This document shows positions 1-11,699 of a stretch of 64,000 nt of DNA, piece by piece; the first letter of the stretch is position 1; each line of letters opens with the position of its first letter. The stretch is from Sthenelais limicola (lineage: Eukaryota; Annelida; Polychaeta; Phyllodocida; Sigalionidae). The stretch spans positions 156,038,788-156,102,787 of the forward strand of contig OW804095.1 of assembly GCA_942159475.1 (NCBI GenBank), given 5' to 3'. Both the position numbers and the translations under genes were made by a program. The notes under the pieces are model-generated. The model saw only the letters and a program-made list of their open reading frames with translations. It made no database searches and was not told the DNA's origin.

Positions 1-1642
1 TTATTTACTTGGGTTGCCACCCCGCCCTTGAACAGGGGCACCACTTTAGCAATTTTCCAAGTATCTGGAAAGCTTTGGCTGGAGAGAGATAGGTTAATGC
101 ATATATAGTTATTTCAGGAAGAATGGTAGCAAAAGAGTCTCTAAGAATTGAATTGGATAAGTTGTCTAGAGCAGATGACTTAGAGATGTTTATCTTACTT
201 ATGAGCCCCAGGAGTTCAATTTCATTTGTAGATATCTCACATAGTCTTGATAGTTTATCTAGGTTTGGGGTAGACCATGGGTTATCAGGCATGCCTTTTA
301 GTAAGTTGTCAGTAATGTTAGCGAAATAATTGTTAATAAAATTCGGGAGGTTTTTCTTATCAAGAGGTTGATTATTATCATCATTTAAATTAATTTCACT
401 TTGGGGGGCTTTGGAGGGAAGGAGATTGTTGATAGTTTTCCAATATTTTTTAGGGTCTTTAGTATCAGCTAAGTTTTGGTGAATATATGCTCTTTTTGCA
501 TTTCGGATTAGCTTATTGGTATCTTTTTTTAGGCGTTTTGCTTCAATTATATCATTGATTAGACCTGAGCGTTTTGCCCTGCCTCTTGCTATGTTTTTTT
601 CTCTTATTGCGTCAAGGATAATTTTTGATATCCAGGGGTCATTGTTATCTCTTATTAATACATTTTTAATCGGGCACATGGAATCCAGAGTGGTGGTAAT
701 TGCATTTAAAATAAAATCCCAGCAATTTGCAGGGTCAAGGATAGATCTAAAATATTGCCAATCATGGTCATTACGGAGTTTACGTTGGTAGAGGTTGATA
801 TCAAGGTTTCTGTAGCTTCTGCATTTTTTCATGGTATACTGTTTAGTAATTTTGATTTTTTTACGAATCATGTAAATAGCTTCATGGTCGCTGATATTGT
901 GGTTAAGGGTTCCGCTATCAGAGACATGTTGGGAGTTAGTGATAATTAGATCGATTATGCTTGGTATAACAGTGTTATCACGTATGGAATACCTAGTAGG
1001 GGAGTTGATTATCTGTGTTAGTCCATTTTGTTGGCTGAAAATTTTTAATTTATTTCTATCCGGACAGTTAGTATTGAGCATATTAATATTAAAATCTCCA
1101 ATTATTATTATTTCTGTAGTATCACTTTTGGCCTGGCGACAGGCCAACAGAGTGTCAGCAAGAGTATTTATGCAGGTATCTACTGATCCGGAAGGTGGAC
1201 GGTAAACAGAAATTATGTAGAAGGGTTTGATATTCGGAGGTAACAGTTTTATAGTAACGGTTTCAAGAAAAGGTTGAGAGATGCTTAAGTCATTCATAAT
1301 TTCAAAGTTTAAGTTGGAATTTATATAGTAGAGAAGACCTCCACCACGTTTAGTTGTAATTGAATTGGGTGCCATGAAGTTTCTATCTAATCTGATAAGG
1401 TTATAACCTGGTATTGATATTTGTTGATCAGGAACTGAGTCGTTTAGCCAGGTTTCTGATAATGATATAACTTCAGGTTTGAGTAATAATAAATTTTGTT
1501 TAACATCATCAAACTTATTCTTGAGGCTTTGGCAATTTAGGTGATATATCATGATCCCATTTTTCTTGTTTTCCAGGGTCATATTCTGACTAAGTAAGAT
1601 ATATAAAATAATAAAATAAAATAAAAGGGGTATTCGACGATG
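1..1642 (-). mobile_element. LINE-E, 5' part, inserted in gypsy-1 gag
   Basis: The 5' portion of a non-LTR retrotransposon on the minus strand; its 3' part lies beyond the left edge. The 5' boundary is near 1642, where the plus strand changes abruptly into the zinc knuckle of gypsy-1 gag. gypsy-2 at the other end of the window has uninterrupted gag across the same point, so LINE-E inserted into an existing gypsy. A target duplication cannot be checked because the other junction is outside. Confidence 0.85.
5..1582 (-). pseudogene. LINE-E endonuclease-reverse transcriptase, N-terminal part, frameshifted
   Basis: Encodes the apurinic-type endonuclease that nicks target DNA and the start of the reverse transcriptase. 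Visible endonuclease motifs are HLNCQSLKNKF, SLSETWL, RGGGLLYY, VYRPPSGS, GDFNIN and ISDHEAIY, the normal order in CR1/L2/Jockey-group LINEs. I place the start at the Met at 1582 (MTLENKKNG), because the 32 residues before it are antisense to gypsy gag. The frame is lost near position 75: beyond it the expected RT text (FPDTWKIAKVVPLFKGG) is in the next frame while the open frame runs to a stop at 5-7. The RT catalytic motifs are outside the window, so activity cannot be judged directly, but the frameshift makes this copy dead. Confidence 0.85.
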
Positions 1643-1771
1643 ACAGAAACCTGCTACTTCTGTGGTGAATTTGGACATAGGATCTCTGAATGTTCAAAGA
1701 AGAAGGGGCTGTTCAAACTCCTTGCAGCATCCGAAGCAAGGGCAGCCGCAGCAGGGAATCCGGAAAACTAG
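1643..1771 (+). pseudogene. gypsy-1 gag, C-terminal zinc knuckle remnant
   Basis: The last 40 or so codons of Gag, the structural protein that packages element RNA. The CCHC zinc knuckle reads CYFCGEFGHRISEC from 1652, followed by a basic stretch and an Ala-rich end with a stop at 1769-1771. gypsy-2 has the same end on an intact 656-residue Gag, so about 600 residues are missing here because LINE-E inserted just upstream of the knuckle. It overlaps the start of pol, which lies in the -1 frame, as is usual for gypsy elements. Confidence 0.85.
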
Positions 1772-2834
1772 AAGGGGCCCTCACGAGAAGCGTAGTGAGG
1801 GTCGACGGCAAGGCGCTTCATAATACCGCAATCCAAGAGAAGTATGAGAGTAGTGTAGAGATTGGGAGTAAAGCCCAGGCACCGCTTAGTACGCTCGGAC
1901 GAATCCCAGGTGTGGACAACTCCGAGTCGAAAGGTGGAGAATCTAGATCGTTGCCGGACGGTAAACTCTTTCAAAGGTCTGTACTCCTTTGAGAAGTCCG
2001 GAGGATGACCCTAACATACGATGGGGGGAATCCGGATTCCAAGCTGAAGAAGGGCAGATTTTAATGGTCAAGAAGAACCGTAATAAACCTGCCAAGATTC
2101 AGAAGGTTTCTGTGCTACGAAAGGAAACTCTGGAGATCCCGTCTAAGTTATTAGTTCGGGAGAGATGGTATGCCCCAGTACTAGTAGGTGGGATGAATGG
2201 ATTCTTTTTGGTTGATCCTGGTGCTACTACCAGTTTGATCACTAAGAAGTTCTATGATTCCCTTCCACATCCACCACCAATGGTTTCGGTCCGAACGGTG
2301 TGTGCGATGGGAGATGGAACACCTATTAATACTTATGGTAGCGTGCTATGTCCGTGGAATATAGGTGGACGGACCTATATGATTACATGTCTCGTTGTCA
2401 GTGGTCTACAAGGCCCTGAGGATGGGATACTCGGTGCAGATTTTTATTATGTGCATCGATGTAGTCTTGATTGGTCAGGATTACTTTACTTGGATAACTA
2501 CGGTCATTCCGTGAGTTGTAAACTCTGGAAGAGACAAGGTAGTGGTAAAGAAAAATCCTCTGTGAAGGCGGTGCAGGTCGGAAACTCACTTGCAGGTATA
2601 GAGGTGACACTCAAAAGAGGTGTAACCCTTGTACCCGGCAAAGTGACTCTGGCCGAATTAAACATTCACGGTGGCTCAGACACATCGGATGGATTGATGT
2701 TCGAGCCAGACCAAAAATTACTAAGTGACTATGCCTTGGGAAGCTTGAATACGTACGTATCAAGTGACGGGAAACCGGCTGTGGTGGCATTTAGTAATCC
2801 GTCCGGGTGAGCTATTAAGCTCGGAAAGAGGAGA
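1690..2834 (+). pseudogene. gypsy-1 pol, protease segment
   Basis: N-terminal part of Pol with the retropepsin-like aspartic protease that matures Gag-Pol. The active-site loop is FLVDPGATTSLI near 2215; most family members have DTGA or DSGA, so the proline is unusual, but gypsy-2 has the same residue, so it is a lineage trait rather than decay. A second protease hallmark, ILGADFY, follows. The open frame shifts between about 1960 and 1990, whereas gypsy-2 stays in one frame. A TGA at 2808-2810 stands where gypsy-2 has CGA (Arg). The linker after it continues in the same frame. Confidence 0.85.
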
Positions 2835-5558
2835 ATGGTAGGCAGATTGTATAGTGTGACTTTACTTTCACAAGATTCAGTCATGTCTGGGGAGGAGGAT
2901 GACGGTGTGATCGAAGAGGCCATCATCAATTCAATACAGGTTATGGAATCACCTGTGGCAGATGATGATTTGATCTCACCTGAAATACCCGAGAAAATGC
3001 CCCCCACTGTGTGTCCGCTGGCTAAGTTAATAGCAGACTCAGATCTACGAGACCAAAAAGAAATAAAAAGTGCAACAGATCTACTGAAAGAATATCAGGA
3101 CTGTTTCTCCATTCCAGGGTCCGGGAAACTACTGGGATGTACACATAAAGTCCGACACGCTATTAATACGGGTGATGCAGCCCCTATTAAGCAAGCGTAT
3201 TGTCGGATACCAGTGGCAAAGAGAGACAAGGCCGAAGCGGAGATCTGGAAAATGTACAAAGAAGGCCGGATTGAACATAGCAGCAGTCCTTGGGGTGCTC
3301 CTATAGTTATGGTGGCCAAGAAAGATGGGACCCAGAGGTTTTGTGTCGACTATCGTCAGCTAAATGCAGTGACCATAAAAGATAGTTTTCCATTACCCCG
3401 GATAGATGAGTGAGTAGAAGCCCTTGGAGGGAACAAGTGGTTTTGCACCCTAGATCTAGAGAGTGGATATTGGCAGGTAGCCATGGATGAGGAAAGTAAA
3501 CACAAAACTGCTTTTCTGTCCACTGTGGGCTTATTTCAATTCAAAGTCATGGCTTTCGGATTGTGTAATGCCCCGGCTACTTTCCAACGCATGATGGATC
3601 AGATGTTAGACGGACTCAGATGGAAGTCCTGTCTGGTCTATTTGGACGATATTGTGGTTTTCGGAGAGACTTATGATCAGTGTCAAAGTAACCTCAGACT
3701 CGTCCTAGACCGAATCCGAGACTATGGTCTGAAACTAAAACCGAAGAAATGCGATTTCTTTCGGCAAAGAGTGGAATATTTGGGAAGAATTGTATCTCCG
3801 GATGGCATTCAAGCCGATCTGAAGAAGGTACAGAAGGTCAAGGACTGGCCTATTCCCAAGAACGCCAGAGAGGTGAGGCAATTCCTTGGTTTTGCTTCTT
3901 ATTACCGAGAATTCCAAAAGGATTTCGGAATAATAGCAGCCCCTCTGCAAGATGTAGTGACCGCGGCAGGGAAAGAGAAGCGCTATAGCAAGCCTATAGT
4001 GTGGACGCCACGGTGTGACGATGCCTTTAGCAAACTGAAAGAGGCCCTAGTAACTTCTCCAGTGTTAGGTTTTCCCCGAAAGGTGGGAGACTTCATTCTG
4101 GATACGGATGCTAGCGGTTTCGGGATGGCTGGAATCCTGTCTCAGATCCAGGATGGGAGAGAAGTGGTATTGAGCTATGCTAGCAATAGTTTTTCTAAAT
4201 CACAGAAGAATTATTGTGCCACTAAACGCGAGCTCTTAGCCGTTCTGACCTATCTGAAAAAGTTTCGACATTACCTATTGGGAAATCGGAACTTTGTGGT
4301 TCGGACAGATCATGCATCCTTACGTTGGTTGCTGAACTTTAAGGATCCAACTGATATGCTCGCGCGGTGGTTATTGACGCTGCAAGAGTATGGTCTGGAT
4401 CAGAATATGATTGTCCATCGTGCTGGAAAGAAGCATGAAAATGCTGACGCGTTGTCACGACTTCCCACTCGGAAATGTGGAAGACTAGATTGCTTGGATT
4501 GTGGTATTCATGATGCTGTGGCAGCCCCCACTACTGTGGCTATAGGTACACAAGAGCAAGTGTTGCGGGAGGCTCAGCAGGAAGATCCACTCATCAAAAG
4601 ATTACTGGCTATTGTCGCGGGTACAGAGGATATCCCTAGCAGAGAAGATCTAGCTGGAGAATCCAATGAATTCCGTACATTTGTCCAGCATCTGGGTAAT
4701 ATGGAAATGAGAGAGGGTGTGCTATGTCTGGGTTGGACAAGACTAGCCACAGGAAGGAAGTATTGGAGGAAACTCATTCCTGCCTCTTTGAGAAAGGAAA
4801 TATTCCAAGGGATGCATGGTCCGAAGATCTCGGGTCATTTCGGTACATTTAAAAATTCTTGGTCAGCGAAAATGAAATATTACTGGCCAGGGATGAGGTA
4901 CGATTTGAAACGATGGATCCGGGCCTGTCCGGAATGTAGTATGAGGAAATCCAGACAAGGAGGAGGGACTTCTCTCCTTAAAAAAGAAAAACATGGGGAT
5001 AGGTGGAATCGGATAGGATTGGACATCTTGGGACCTCTTCGGACAACTCCCAGGGGAAACAATTATATCATGGTGGTAACGGATCATTTTTCAAAATGGG
5101 CCGAAGCTTATCCCATGGCAGATCACACTGCAGAAAGTTGTGCAGATGTACTCTTCAGAGAATGGATCCTACGATTCGGGTGCCCTGTTGCTTTGCAAAC
5201 TGATGGAGCTCCCGAATTTAGGTCTCAGCTCCTAAGATCTTTGTTAGAAATGTTGGGGATCGAGAAATTAATTACTCTTCCCTACAGACCCATGAGCAAT
5301 GGTCAAAGCGAGAGACTCAATCGTGTCCTTGTGGAGCAATTGTCATGTCTAACAGATGGAACTGAAGATAACTGGGATATACTAGCGCCCTGTATAGCTC
5401 ATGCTTATCGGGCCACGGTACATGCCAGTACACTCTGTACTCCGAATTCCGTAGTCTTCGGAACTGAGCTGGTGGCACCAATGGATTTGGTCTATGGTGT
5501 GACACCAGGTGAGTTGGATTTCCCATGCAAAGTGGGATATGTGGAACACTTGAGATAG
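2835..5558 (+). pseudogene. gypsy-1 pol, reverse transcriptase-RNase H-integrase
   Basis: Copies element RNA into DNA and inserts it. RT begins around 3160; the catalytic box is VYLDDIVVF (3639-3665) and the upstream FCVDYRQLN and LESGYWQV blocks are present. RNase H has DTDASGFGMAG near 4100 and the HENADALSR box near 4435. Integrase has an HHCC zinc domain (HGPKISGH and CPEC, about 4815-4940), then Asp in LDILGPL (5020), Asp in QTDGAPEF (5200) and Glu in NGQSERLNRV (5310), so the D,D,E set is complete. One in-frame TGA at 3411-3413 breaks the RT just before the SVEAL-type block; all blocks before and after share one frame. With that codon read through, the domains would be complete. Confidence 0.93.
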
Positions 5559-5561
5559 TGT

Positions 5562-6440
5562 ATGAGAAAGGGGCACCAGTACGTAAGAAATAATCTCGGA
5601 ATTTCTGCAGTCCACCAGAAAAGGGATTATGACAAACGTTCTCGTCCTCCGAGATTCCAAGTGGGGGAAGTGGTATACCGATTCTGTCCCCCGAAGGCCT
5701 CTAAAAAGATCGGACCCAAATGGGATGGGCCTTATGTCATCAAAAGATTCATAGGAGGTACCACCTGTGAATTAGAAACCTCGGAAGGTCTGATGAGATA
5801 TCATATAGACTACTTGAAGCCGGCCTTTGACGAAAATGGACCCATACAGGCGGCGAACCTGCATCGGGCGTCCGAATTTCAAAAGCAGGCTAGAACAGGT
5901 AGAGATATTCTCCGACTTATCGATGGAAAAGTAGTAGCTGGGAAAGATTGTATAGTTCCTGCGGCGAAAGCTAAAATAACTATAGGGGCCAAGCCGAGAG
6001 GCAGACCCCGAAAAGTTAAACCAGCAGGACAAGAGAAGCCCGTCCGAAAGAGGGGAAGGAAGACAAAGAAAACGGATACTGTAAAAACTACAGCTCCTGT
6101 GTCAACTACTCCTCCTCCTGTGACAGCGAGAGGCCGTGGCAGATTGAAAAAGAATGTATTAGTGCCTCAACCTGCTATACAGGAGAAGAAAAAGACGAGG
6201 GCTGGAAGGAAACCGGGTAGACCTAGGAAAACAGTAGTACCGGATAAACCCGAGGCACCCATAGCTCCGAAGAAAAGAGTTGGGAGGCCTAGGAAGTTAC
6301 CAAGTGCTGCTGTTCCACCAGTCTTACCGGGTATTAGGCGGACAAGAAATAATCCGGGTCCTGATACTAGCAACCCTTCCCCAGCTCTGACAAGGGCTAG
6401 GCGCACGCGTAATGCCCCAGTTCGGTTGCAAATTAAATAG
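5562..6440 (+). pseudogene. gypsy-1 pol, integrase C-terminus with AT-hook tail
   Basis: Continuation of pol in the same frame after a TAG at 5556-5558 that reads CAG (Gln) in gypsy-2. The first 100 residues match an integrase C-terminal SH3-like fold (VGEVVYRF, PKWDGPYVIKRF, YHIDYLKP). The last 150 residues are very basic and Pro-rich with four AT-hook-like cores: GRPRK near residue 146, RGRGRLKK, GRKPGRPRK and RVGRPRK. AT hooks bind the minor groove of A/T-rich DNA; I infer a role in target choice or tethering, in place of the chromodomain found in chromoviruses. gypsy-2 conserves the tail. Confidence 0.85.
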
Positions 6441-7503
6441 AATTTGGTATCAAATGAGTTAAAATTACCGGACTGGTTTTGACTCAAACAAAAAGTACAC
6501 AACAAGAAGTCCGACTAGCAGTAGACCGGAAAATTACTGCTGTGTCCCCTACCGGCGTAATAGATTCATTTCTATTGTGACTGGGAGACGAATCTTTGTC
6601 TTGATAAGTATTTGTTTGAACGATAGGTATTGACATGATCTAGGCTTGCACTGCGGGTCAATGAGACCTGGAACTTGCTGTAAGATCGGAATCTATTTAT
6701 AGCAGGTAGAATGTAGCAATTAGACCTATCCTGATGACAAAGAAAGTGGAGATTAAAAGGGTCCTGTCATGTCTCAGCAGGCAGATCAGAATAGCTATTG
6801 GATTAGCACCCAATCATGCTATGTGAGCGTGCTCGGAGAAGGAGCGCGGGAAGCGTTGGCGCTACCATCGCTGTGTCGGGTTGGAGTACTAGCGTTGCAT
6901 CAGGTGCGGCGAGAGTGTTCTACCCTTCGCCATTCTGCTTCCGGAACTCGTATGAGTAAGCAACTGACAGACTTTCGCCGACCGTACAGTAAGTTTATCA
7001 AGTGATGATTTACATAAAGGACTTGTCATGTTGTTGATCTTGTATGAATGTAAGATGTCTAGAGATTTGAACGTATGGTACCCTGTATTTTGTTGCCGAT
7101 TGGCATTTCTGTACTTTGGCGGGCTGGTGCCTGGTACCGCTACGTCCATTTTGATATATACACTGTTAGAAATACTGGCTACGGGTATGTGTGTTGTATG
7201 TTGTTCTCTAGCATAGAAGTGAACCATCATGCCCTGTTAACTTATTCCATTATGATGTTTGGACGTAATTAACCCTTTCGGATTGGTGGGAGATGTGGCG
7301 ACGGTGTGATGGCTCGCTAGAAACCTAGTTCGGATCGACCCACGCTAAAGGAGTGGGGGACTGACAGCACAGTTCGGATCCGAAGGGCCATCCGAAGCTC
7401 AGTCCGAGAATGGATAAGGCTCAGAAACCGGGCTTTGTTATTCCATGAAGTCTTGTTATTGAAATGCTTTGTTTTTGTTCCTTTTCTAGCAAAGTAATCG
7501 AAG
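6441..7503 (+). other. gypsy-1 region between pol and ORF3, no gene
   Basis: About 1.06 kb with no frame I can support. The matching stretch exists in gypsy-2 (56854-57859) and is clearly similar by eye, so it belongs to the element. Conservation without an ORF suggests a promoter, splice acceptor or packaging region for the downstream ORF; that is inference. Confidence 0.6.
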
Positions 7504-9960
7504 ATGGAGAAGGCTATGGCTGAGCAAGTCGAGAAGGAGTTGGCCGAGGCAGAGAGATTGATGTCCGAGGGCATTGAGACTGAGCTCCCTGCCATGACAG
7601 AGGCAGAGGAGCAACAGCTGCTTGAGGAAGGGGCTGCTAATCTCATGGGGTTAGCAGCCAAGGGCAGTGAAGTGGTGGAGGACGAAGGACACAACCGTTC
7701 TGAGTCCGAAGCCATGGAAACTGAAGTTTCCGAGGAAGTGGTAAAGGAGGAGCTGAAGCTTCGGGAGAAGGCCAAACCCGTAGCTGAGGCAAGTCCGAAG
7801 GACAAGGGGGAGACTGCTGTCGACCCTGATGATCTACGCCGCTCTCCAAGGAAGCAGTCAGCACCCCGGAAAAGCAAGGATGGATCCCAGTCTCCATCGA
7901 GCCCTAAAAAGGCTGACGATGAAGACATGGAATCCCGGGGCAGATCCCGAAGCCGCAGATATCCCGTCGGTGGCAAGTCGGGATCCGCATCCATGACCCG
8001 AGGCGGGTCAAGCAGATCGGAGGAGGAAAAGCGGAGCAAGAGCGCGGTGCCACAACCAAGCACCAGTTCTGTTTCTGCTGGGACCACCTCTTCCAAGAAG
8101 AAACAGAATCCGAAGCTGTCCTTCAAGAAATTGAGGAGAGTCCACAGCGCTCGGATGTCTGTATGGAGAGCTAGGGTTGGAGAGATTGGCGGGAGTCTAG
8201 ATCACTTCAAGGCTGTGATGGACAAGCCCGAGAACACCGCACCAATCAACCCTAGTTTGGATAAGCCAGGATTCCGGTTCCCATCTGATGGTCCGGAATC
8301 AGACTCGGATGACGTTGACTTCCCCGGGACAATGAAACGTTACGAGTCCGAGATCTGGCCCGAGCTGTTGCAGGAGGACAGCTTGGATGAGGGCACCTTG
8401 GGGAAACTCAAGATGTCTCCCATGCTCTGGAAGCCAGGACACCGTTGCCCCTTCCTGGTGTGCCGGTACACTGGCTTCCGAGATGTGGGTGTAAAAATTT
8501 ACACCACCCGGGAGAGGTTCTTCCGCCATTTGTGCGAGTGCCACGCCCCCCTCCGTCAAGCCTGGACTTGTCCGTACACCAGTTGTGCACAGGTCCTGGA
8601 TCGGAAGGGAGAGCTCATTCAGCACCTGATGAATGGCGAGGTGAAGCAACACAACCTCAGTCGGGAGAAGGCCCAGGCCAGAATGGTGAGGGACACGGTG
8701 ACCGCCGGAAAGAAGGAGAATCCTCTCTTCTATAAAATGGTCTACCTGTCCTTCAATCACCTGAAGGTTCTAAGAAGGGCACAGGCTGCAGTCCAGACCT
8801 GGCTAAAGGCTGCAGAGAAGGCCAAAGCAAGGAAAGCCTCCTCTTCCTCCAGTTCTGGGCCTAGCAAACCCGCAACTGGACATCAGGACTCAGTGTCAGT
8901 GAGCTCTGCATCCAGCAGCGTTGGCCCCGAGTCCAGAAGTAGGTCTGCTTCGGACAAAAAGACCTCCAAGAAGACGCACCAACGGCAGTCTTCGAGCCAT
9001 CCGGAGGCACCAAACACTAAGAAGGGCCGCAAAACCCAGCAATGGGTAGAGCAGGCCAAGGAAGACCTGCCTTCCCGACACAACACTCAGGAGCTGGTCC
9101 GGGCAGTGGATGTGAACGTTGAAGCTGCCCTGACAGATCTAGAGAAGGCAGCCATAGCTCTAAGCGAGGGGGTACGTCGGTCAATCGCTTCGTTGACCAC
9201 GCCCCTTCAACGTTTGGAGACTGTGGAAAGTAGGATAGATGAGGTCGCCAATCTCTGAGAGGAGAACAACCAACAGGCGGTCATCATCAAGACCCAGCGC
9301 GCGTCCCTAGCCCAGAAGGACAATCAAATCCGGGATTTGATGGAGGCTAACGCGCGGCTGAGATCGAGGTTGGAGTCCGCGGAGTCCAGTTCTCCGCCGG
9401 AGCAGGACCCAACAGAGAGTGTGGGAGGCATGGATCCATCTGCCCCCACTCTACATGTGGATGGTGGTCAAGCTGGGGCAATCCAGGTCAACGCCCTCCA
9501 ACTGGGTGTATTATCTCAGTTGTTGGGGCAGATCGGGAAACTCCCCCAGATGGCCCAGATGGGTGTTAGCACACCTAGCCATCCCTCAGCATCCCCCATT
9601 CGGATGATGGTGTCCCCCGAGACTTCTCGGACTAATCCCACTGCTGCTGCTGGATCAGCAGCTCAAGCTGCAAGGCAGCAGCAAATGCAGAGGTCCGCGC
9701 CCCGACAACGCTCACAGAGCAGGGCCCGGGCTTGGCATGAGGGAATTGGTCTGGGACAAGGAGGAGTGGGAGATTCGAATGTTAGTATTCACGATTTATT
9801 CGGATCTGAGAAAATGATCTCCCCTCTGAAGTCGTCGCCTGGCTCTGGTATGCAGCCGCCCCCCACTCCTGGTGCCAAGACTGGTCACAGTGATGTGGAG
9901 GACGATGCAGACATGGATACCATGGAGCGGGACGACGAGAAGGACGCTCCCCACCAGTGA
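7504..9960 (+). pseudogene. gypsy-1 ORF3, C2H2 zinc-finger and coiled-coil protein in the env position
   Basis: An extra protein of about 818 residues between pol and the 3' LTR. It has an acidic N-terminus, a Ser/Arg/Lys-rich low-complexity stretch (about 95-215), then two C2H2-like zinc fingers: CPFLVC with HLCECH (about residues 315-345) and CPYTSC with spaced His residues (about 356-385). A second Ser-rich part and a coiled-coil (about 540-625) follow, then a Gln/Ala-rich and acidic tail. A TGA at 9256-9258 sits inside the coiled coil and the same frame continues after it, so I read one broken ORF rather than two genes. No signal peptide or membrane segment is visible, so it is not an envelope protein. 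gypsy-2 has the homologue. Function unknown; a nuclear or nucleic-acid-binding role is likely. Confidence 0.8.
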
Positions 9961-10457
9961 AGGATGGAGGATGACCATAGGACAGACCAGATGACAACTC
10001 GGATCGCCCACGAATGACGTTCGGACCCGGAATTTAATGACCTGTGTGAATAATGATGACTGGAGTGACCTATGGACTCGGAAATGGATATGGACACATT
10101 CGGATGGACACAGAGATGAATCGGCATGACCCACGGACATTGACCACTTGAACTTTTTAAAGTAACGAATTTTTCTCTCTATTTTTTTATACTACAGAAT
10201 GTAGTAGTGAGATTTGCTTTTCTCACAGAGAGCCAGAGGAATTTTTACTTTTATTTCACCATTTACACCAATCATTTTTATTTTTCCACTTGTATTAGTA
10301 GTGAGGACACTGAATGCTCCTGCTTGTACTTGTCTATGATTTTTATTATGTGTTGAGTGACTTTTGTGTTTACTCGTGGTGATTTGTATTATTTTTCCTC
10401 TTTTTGTATGCTTTATTGTTCTATTACCCGATTTTTAAACATGGTTTTAAACTCTTT
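9961..10457 (+). other. gypsy-1 untranslated region before the polypurine tract
   Basis: About 0.5 kb of T-rich sequence after ORF3 with no supported frame. The matching part of gypsy-2 is 54803-55315. Confidence 0.55.
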
Positions 10458-10472
10458 AAAAGAAAGAGGGGG
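10458..10472 (+). promoter_or_regulatory. gypsy-1 polypurine tract
   Basis: AAAAGAAAGAGGGGG ends three bases before the LTR, the normal place and composition for the primer of plus-strand DNA synthesis. gypsy-2 has AAAAGAAGAAATGGGG at the same place. Confidence 0.85.
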
Positions 10473-10475
10473 TAT

Positions 10476-10953
10476 TGTAGTGGTCGTGTATTTTACGGGT
10501 TCCGAAATAGTACAGTTCGGGAGTCCGAGACTGCCCGCTGGTTGATTCCAGTCCTTTCGGACTGACGCCAGGGGGCAGTCAAGGGCTCTCGGATCTATCC
10601 GAAGCACAGACCCTGGAAGAGTGGTCTGTGGCTTATTACTATTATTTGTATTTATCTCTTTATATTGTGTCTTCTCCTTGTATATTGCCATTTTATGCTA
10701 TGCAAATGTTCCTTTATGTGTTCTTACCCAATCTCTGGTTTTACTTATTGTTAACTTTGCTTTTATGAGAATATGTGATATGTGAATATTCTCCACACCC
10801 TGTTTTATACCGTTTTACGATGTATATGTTTCCTTTCTGGCTGGTCCAGAAAGGTTGGTCTATTAGGGTTGTGTGGCAATAAAACCAGAGTACGAGAGTA
10901 ATCCTTGTTCCGTTTTATTCCTAAGCTAAGAGTCCCGAACCGAGTTCACTATA
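10476..10953 (+). repeat. gypsy-1 3' LTR
   Basis: About 478 bp. It starts TGTAGTGG right after the polypurine tract and ends GAGTTCACTATA; gypsy-2 LTRs end in CACTACA, giving the 7-bp inverted terminus TGTAGTG/CACTACA, so the last bases here carry one substitution. A polyadenylation signal AATAAA lies near 10878. Similarity to the 54302-54786 LTR is clear at both ends. Confidence 0.88.
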
Positions 10954-11004
10954 TTTTGTTATATTTTTTAAATTTAACTTGCAATTTTCATCAAAACTTA
11001 AAAG

Positions 11005-11400
11005 TTTTGGATGGAGAACTTTTAATTCTGAGTTATCTGCAGTATTGTGTACTAGGAAATGTATTTTAAATTTCACTAAATGGCTCATATTGAGCTCCAC
11101 ATTTTTTTTCAATTTTTCCACTTTTTTATATATTTAAATCCACTTTACATTAAAACTGTTGGAGATTGGACAGAAAACTTTTTTTCCTGTATTATCTATG
11201 GCATTGTGTACTAGAATATATTTTTAAAAGACCACTAAACCCCTCATATTGAGCTACAGAATTTTTTTTTAATTTTTGATATTTAATTTTTTAAAATCCA
11301 CTTTACTCAAACACTGCAGGATATTGGATGGAGAACTTTTAATCCTGAGCTATTAAGGTTATTGTCTACCAAAATATGTAAAAATTTTGTAGCACCCCCG
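11005..11400. repeat. Satellite, about 159-bp unit, roughly 2.5 copies
   Basis: Blocks resembling GGATGGAGAACTTTTAAT recur near 11010, 11167 (diverged) and 11327, each followed by TTGTGTACTAG and CATATTGAGCT blocks, giving a period of about 159 bp. The sequence is A/T-rich and noncoding and directly abuts the gypsy-1 LTR, which probably inserted into or next to it. Confidence 0.7.
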
Positions 11401-11699
11401 ACATGGGAACGAAAAGTCTATTTTGAGTGCATTGGCTGATGGCCTAAAATACATCATTTAAACATTTGATATATTGATCATACATAGGCGGGTTCTTAAT
11501 ACCCAATACACATAATGGTTAGATTTACATACTACATTGCTATAAGATGACATGTTGGTGATATGTGGCGCCACCTACTGGTTCACTTGACGGGCGATAA
11601 TGATTTAAATAAAGAAAAGAATCTCTTCATACAAAGACAGGGTAATTGACAATGTTAAAATATATGAGAAGAATGGAGACTTCAAATATTTCAAATATT

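Larger units (their letters stand above)
1643..10953 (+). mobile_element. gypsy-1, Ty3/gypsy-group LTR retrotransposon (5' end missing)
   Basis: Order on the plus strand: end of gag, pol (protease, RT, RNase H, integrase, AT-hook tail), about 1 kb without a frame, an extra zinc-finger ORF, polypurine tract and 3' LTR. Protease-RT-RNase H-integrase is the Ty3/gypsy order. The 5' LTR and most of gag are lost behind LINE-E and the window edge. Alignment by eye with gypsy-2 (54302-62896, minus) confirms the same family throughout, including the extra ORF. The copy has several premature stops and a frameshift and is inactive. Confidence 0.9.

Noticed and set aside
9256..9258. Programmed TGA readthrough or selenocysteine in ORF3
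   Set aside because: Other stops in the same element are C-to-T changes relative to gypsy-2 or unexplained TGA codons, so ordinary nonsense mutation is simpler; no selenocysteine-type stem-loop is evident.
7504..9960. ORF3 as a retroviral envelope
   Set aside because: No signal peptide, fusion peptide or transmembrane helix; it has zinc fingers instead.
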